Shown here piece by piece: positions 59,359 through 64,000 of a stretch of 64,000 bases of DNA. Source of the stretch: Sciurus carolinensis (Eukaryota; Chordata; Mammalia; Rodentia; Sciuridae). Location of the stretch: positions 106,083,160 through 106,147,159 of the forward strand of contig NC_062219.1 in NCBI RefSeq assembly GCF_902686445.1, read 5' to 3'. The stretch's first letter is position 1. The number at the start of each line of letters is the position of its first letter. Under the pieces are notes generated by a model. The model did no database searches, was not told the DNA's origin, and worked only from the letters and a program-made list of their open reading frames with translations. Both the position numbers and the translations under genes were made by a program.

Positions 59359-60370
59359 TTTACAAAGTTTAGATAAACAAATGGGAAACAGCTTCAGGAT
59401 GCTCTTAAAATTAGGGAACATGTTGTGAAGAACCAACAATGACCATAGTGTATTAAACACAGAGAAAATAATGTGGGAGATAAGGGAACCAAAGTGAAGA
59501 GAAAGAGCCACATGGAAGATTGTTGCTTTGTAATTAGAATATGGGTATGGTACTTTGTGACTCAAAGGGAACACATATATTTATTTAGCTTACAATAAAA
59601 GTGCTAATATTTGGCAAGCAAAATACCTTATGTATCATGGTGCACATAATAATTATAAAAATATAAGTATAAAATTAGAGAAAAATTAGTAAGTGTGAAT
59701 AAGAAGTTAAATATGTATTTTTCCTTTTCAAATCATTTTTGATACACTTTGCATGGGGATTTCTACCTCTAACTTAGTAGGTCAAACAACCTCTCATAAA
59801 AGTCAAATACAATCCCTAGTTTACCAATGTTAGAGGCAGGCTCTTGCAGACACAGAAGAAAAGTTGCATGTAAAGTAGCAAGGAATAAATATTTACAAAT
59901 TCATAATACATGATAAGCATCTGAATGTATTCCATCTTTTTTCACCTTAAAAATATTATTCCCATTTGCATATTTCAAAACTTAGAAAAATGACTTCCCC
60001 ATACACATTTGTACAGAAATTTAGACCCTGTTCATCTAACTATAAATCTTAAGTTTTTAATAATAAAGCTTACCTTTACTCTTACAAAACTCTGATATTA
60101 CAATGAGAGTAATTTGCTTAAGAATTTTCAAAGTATTGACTGACAAAAATGTAGACAGATTATAGCAATATATGCATTGAATTACAAATGTACATTAGTA
60201 AAAGTTTATAGAAATTTATTTTTAATAGCACCATGGAGAATCACCAAATAATGTCAAAATTTCAGTGAGACAAATAGCAATGAAATTTGAAACCACTGGT
60301 ATGACAAATCCTTTTTCAGACCTTGTTGACCAAGATTTACTTGTACAACCAGACTTGGCCAAGGCAGGAA
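59359..60370. other. Unrecognised AT-rich DNA upstream of the CRISP3-like exon
   Basis: Possible MIR-like blocks near 59900-60040. No other feature was recognised. Confidence 0.4.
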
Positions 60371-60374
60371 ATAG

Positions 60375-60410
60375 GTGTAATATATATATACAAGTCTGAC
60401 TTCCCTCCCT
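60375..60410 (+). promoter_or_regulatory. CRISP3: TATA-type promoter of the CRISP3-like gene
   Basis: A TATA motif (TAATATATATATA, 60378-60390) lies about 45-55 bases before the ATG of the exon below, leaving room for a short 5' UTR with a start around 60408-60418. An AGAACA steroid-receptor half-site sits at 60427-60432, just before the ATG; some CRISP genes are androgen-controlled, but one half-site is weak evidence. Confidence 0.55.
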
Positions 60411-60411
60411 C

Positions 60412-60469
60412 TCCATCTTCCTTGTAGAACAGATGAAACAAGTATTTCATCCTGCTCTGAGAATCAACG
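60412..60469 (+). CDS. CRISP3: CRISP3-like exon 1 (partial gene; continues beyond window)
   Basis: Short exon with an ATG at 60433 reading MKQVFHPALRIN, then G and a consensus donor GTAAGT at 60470. From memory, the long isoform of human CRISP3 begins MKQ-LHPAL- before its usual start, with 12 codons plus one base in the first exon, the same length and phase as here. CRISP3 is a secreted CAP-superfamily protein with a C-terminal cysteine-rich domain, found in exocrine glands, neutrophils and the male tract. In human, CRISP3 lies some 40 kb downstream of PGK2 in the same orientation, and this exon lies 55 kb downstream of PGK2, on the same strand. The next exon (usual ATG and signal peptide) was not found before 64000 and is probably further right. 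The 5' border is approximate. It could belong to another CRISP paralogue. Confidence 0.7.
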
Positions 60470-62449
60470 GTAAGTGATAATTCCTTTACTTCAGGGTGAG
60501 TATTTTATTATGCCAATAGATGTATAACTTGTTAGTGGCAAAATGATATAATTGAAGTATTTCTCTATGATTTTCAAAATTAAGCTAATAAATTCTATTG
60601 AGTAATTATCTTGATATATTTTTAAGCTAAGAAGTTAATACATAAATAGCTCTGTCACTTCAAAAGTGCATTTGATATTTTAATGGATTTTTTCTTTCCA
60701 AAATTTGTAATATATTTCATTTTCTATGACTTTTGCAAGTAATTACATTAGAACTATTTAATAGAAAAATTTAAAACTATGGTATATGCCTGTGCATAAT
60801 TTCACATCAGTAACTTTTACTCCTACAAACACATGTGGCTATGCACTAATATAGACATTATTAGAATAACAATGAGAAGTCATCTTTGCTCATCCTTTTG
60901 AATTGGTCAAATCAGTTTAATAATGATCATCAACATAAAATATAATTTATCCCACAAAATGCACCCAATTACAAAAGAAAAAAGACTTTCAGAAGTTTTC
61001 CGATCAAAAGTTCATCTACTCTGGCTGTCACATATATACAGGTAATTTAAGTATAATATCTATTGTGTATATTTTGAGAAGACAATTTCCACATAAAACT
61101 TCATACTTGTCACATAAGAAGTGATTCTGGAGAATATTAGGATACTGAAGAACTACCTAAAGCCAACATGAGAGAAGTAATAAACCACTATAGAGAACAT
61201 TTCACTTAAAAGTATTTATTAATGCTTTCCTCTCCTGTGGCTAAGTGCTGTCCAGGAAGTTCTGGGAGTGTTTACACGTTGGCAGAGAGGATCAGTGTTG
61301 CTTCCCCTGCTAGTTAAAACCAAAATCTGGAGTGTCTGCCTGTATGACTAAACTTCTGAAGGCGGATCAAAGAAGTTAAACTGATGAGAAGTTTTAAGCC
61401 CGGAAGCTGCTCTATAATGATGTGTGGTGAAGTGAATCAGTGACCCTGAATTAAGCTCAGACTTGCAAGAGGCAGATGTAGATAGAGAAAAAAGGGTTGG
61501 TGTTCTCAAGTAGTATAAAGCAGGTACAGCTAAGAATTCCAGTGATACTCAAAACAAAACATGCATTTTATGAATTAGTAAGGTAGCTATGCATATTTAG
61601 AATTTTTTAAAGATTCTCATGTGATCAAGTTCAGCATTCTTGCAAACTTTGGATATTGGCACTGACTGCTTGCTGCCACATAGACAGATGATGGCATGAA
61701 AGAAAGTGACCAGAGTCAAGATTAAATACCATTTAAAGTTAGAAAACACTGCTTCTGATACTTCTCTATGCTGTGACTAGTATGTCAATAAGTCAACACC
61801 TGTAATGCACCCATTCCATGCACATGTGCTGATGTTTTTAATGACATCTTTTCCCAGTCTACATCATCCTTTAAAACATCTCTATTACCCTCTTTGAGGA
61901 GTGAAGCCTTTCAAACCAAACACACTGGGTTTATCACTCTGTTCTGCTACTAGACAGTTTATGGTATTTTATGATTACATTTCTGATTCTAGGATTTCCT
62001 ATCTCTAAATTGGGATAATGGGTAACATTATCTACCACGCAGGTTTTTATTAGTTTGAAATGAAGCCCATATTGAGTGACACAGTGCCTGTCACAAAACA
62101 GCCATTACCATATCTCTGTTGTTATTATATTTGTAACTAACTTGGGACAAAGGGGTATGTAAGTTATACTATCCATTTATAAATATAATCCATCTACATT
62201 TACCTTTATAGGTAATGCTTAAATAAGATTTGGTTTATTTATTTATTTAATTGTATGAAACATTTTCACCCATCTCATATGCTTGATAATCTGTTCTTCT
62301 TCTGGTGCTTTTGAATGCTATTTTATTTGGTCTATCACTTAAATTTTCTTGTCATCTCCACCAGTCAATATCACAAAATTATTAAATTTTGTCAACAAAG
62401 GTTCGAAGTCCATTGTAATAAGCAATAAAGAAAAATCCCTCAATTAAGT
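60470..62449 (+). other. Probable CRISP3 intron 1, first part
   Basis: Follows the splice donor at 60470. No signal-peptide exon was recognised. It contains a diverged MIR at about 61920-62120 and otherwise unrecognised sequence. Confidence 0.5.
61920..62120 (+). mobile_element. MIR SINE, sense
   Basis: GTTCTGCTACTAGACAG, CCTATCTCTAAATTGGGATAATGG, TTATCTACCACGCAGG and CACAGTGCCTGTCAC follow the MIR order well. Confidence 0.65.
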
Positions 62450-62655
62450 CTCATTTATTTATTTATTTATTTTTTGGTACTGGGCATTGAACTCGGGGGT
62501 GCTTTGCTACTGAGGTACATCCCCAGTCTTTTTATTTCTTCTTTTGAGACAGGGTCTCACTAAATTGCCCAGGTTGTCCTCGAACTTGTGTCCTCCTGCT
62601 GCAGCCTCCTGAATTGCTTGGATTACAGGCATATACCATGGCCTCCAGCTCTTCT
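62450..62655 (-). mobile_element. B1-dID SINE, antisense
   Basis: TATTTATTTATT tail, GGTACTGGGCATTGAACTCG, TACTGAGGTACATCCCCAGTC (ID part), then GAGACAGGGTCTCACTAAATTGCCCAGG and GTCCTCCTGCTGCAGCCTCCTG (7SL part). Confidence 0.92.
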
Positions 62656-63515
62656 TATAAAAGATTACTTAGTTACTTATGGACCAGTCTGGATTTTTAT
62701 TTCAATTACAAAGAATTATAAAATTAGTTTAACTAAGTTTGATGAATTTATTATGTTAGCACATACCAATTAAGAGCATGAAAACAATTTGTTCAAATCT
62801 TCTCCAGTTCTTTACTAGAGTTTTAAAGTTTTCTTCATAAAACAGTTTTTTAAAGTCTTAGGTGTTTCCTGGACACTTATAGATTTGTTACTATTATGAG
62901 TGATTTTCTTAAAACCTTATTTTTAGGTGAGTTGTGCTAGCATATAACAATGTGATTTGTAAGTCAGTGCCTCTAGCCAAGTTGCTATGTCCTATTCTCT
63001 AGATAGATGATTATGTTCTTTGAAAACAATATTTAATCTCTTCTTTTATAACTTACAAATATCACAATTTTTTTCTTCTTAAGATTTTTATCTGATGTCT
63101 CAGTACTATTATACCATTAGTCATTCTTTTTTTTTGTTACCAATATTAAATGGAAAGCACTTAGAATTTTTCTAATAACAATTATATTTGCTATAGATAT
63201 TTAAAATATTCTTGCCACCAAATCAATAATCTCCTCTATTCTCCCAGTCTTTTTAAAGCTATATATTATATTATTTTTTTATATATATAGATTGAATTTA
63301 ATAACATATTTTGTCATATATTTTAGTCTATCAGTGTAAAAATTGCATTAATGAATTTACTAATATTGAATCATCTTTGCATACCTGCTATAACTCTACT
63401 TGCTCATGCTATTTTTAATTCATTTTTTAAATTAGTGAGTTAATAGTGTGTTAGGACTGTTTGCATTGCATTTATTAAAAAGGTCTATGTATCATTTAGT
63501 ATAGTTCTATGCATT
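62656..63515. other. Unrecognised AT-rich DNA
   Basis: Long stretches resemble old antisense L1 (for example TATTATTCATCTTTGCATACCTGC-like text near 63360-63390), but too diverged to assign firmly. Confidence 0.35.
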
Positions 63516-63519
63516 AGAC

Positions 63520-63950
63520 AATTAAGCACCACTGCAATGAAATACCTGAGGTAGACTAACATCAAGCAAAGGGGTTTATCTTACTTACTGTTTGGGAAGT
63601 TCAAGGGCATGGTGTCAGCACTGACTCAGCTCTGGTGAGGGACCTCATCTCTGTGGCCCACAGTGGTGGGATGGCAATATTGAGAGTGCATGTTGGAGTA
63701 AGCAAGCAAGCAGTCAGTCACATTTCCAGACAGGAAGCCAGAATGGGGTGGGCTCTCAGAGAACTATACAGGTAGTATAAGAGAGCTACCTCATCCTATC
63801 TGAAGGGGTGATCTCAAGTCACCTAAGGAGCTCCTGTTAGGACCCACCTCTTAAAAGGTGCACACTACCTGCCTGTAGTGCCCCTAGCAGACTGAGCTCC
63901 CAACACAAGAGTCATTGGAGGGCAGACAACATCCAAACCACACCATCCTC
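63520..63950. mobile_element. Old LTR-like interspersed repeat
   Basis: CAATGAAATACCTGAGGTAG, AAAGGGGTTTATCTTACTTAC, TGGTGAGGGACCTCATCTC, CTGTTAGGACCCACCTCTTAAAAGG and ACAACATCCAAACCAC (separate blocks) follow the same order as the repeat at 54405-54780 and its common mammalian relatives. Exact family uncertain. Confidence 0.6.
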
Positions 63951-64000
63951 ATCTTTTTTAATAATTAATCCCTGGATCATTTAAATTTTCTGCCACTTTT

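Noticed and set aside
1..64000. CRISPR arrays, operons, prophage or bacterial systems
   Set aside because: The window is mammalian nuclear DNA; direct repeats found are microsatellites, target duplications and interspersed elements.
60480..64000. CRISP3 signal-peptide exon within the window
   Set aside because: No ATG followed by a hydrophobic segment and splice donor in the expected phase was found.

Overview
The window is nuclear DNA of a mammal, most likely a squirrel-family rodent (Sciuridae). The evidence is an intact mammalian PGK2 coding sequence, many SINEs that join a 7SL/B1-like part to an ID/tRNA-like part (B1-dID type), MaLR LTRs, and several LINE-1 copies whose 3' ends look like those of squirrels. 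Species cannot be fixed from the sequence alone. Outside PGK2 the window is AT-rich and gene-poor.

Layout: 1-2519 is a 3' LINE-1 fragment. 3110-4850 is the intronless PGK2 retrogene with a GC-rich promoter carrying CCAAT and GC boxes. 4860-10240 is mostly unrecognised DNA with one short 5'-truncated L1 (17-bp target duplication) and one MaLR LTR. 10240-24830 is an ancient antisense L1 that was interrupted by younger insertions: a U6 snRNA retropseudogene, several SINEs, and an 8-kb insertion at 13170-21204. That insertion holds a full-length young L1 with an intact ORF1 and a nearly intact ORF2, plus about 1.7 kb of extra 3' DNA. It is flanked by a 13-bp duplication that splits the old L1, which is the expected structure of an L1 3' transduction. 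26318-30785 is a second, rearranged L1 with a 5' inversion. 31733-31985 is a MER2-like DNA transposon. 32000-60000 is largely unrecognised DNA with scattered SINE, MIR, L1 and LTR copies, including a 137-bp near-perfect inverted duplication at 54574-55007.

At 60378-60469 there is a TATA box, a short exon and a consensus splice donor. The exon encodes an N-terminus resembling the upstream-start isoform of human CRISP3. In human, CRISP3 lies beside PGK2 in the same orientation, so the window appears to span the conserved PGK2-CRISP3 interval, both genes reading rightward. Both are associated with reproductive-tract expression (PGK2 in meiotic and post-meiotic male germ cells, CRISPs in the male tract and glands), but no shared regulation is shown here.
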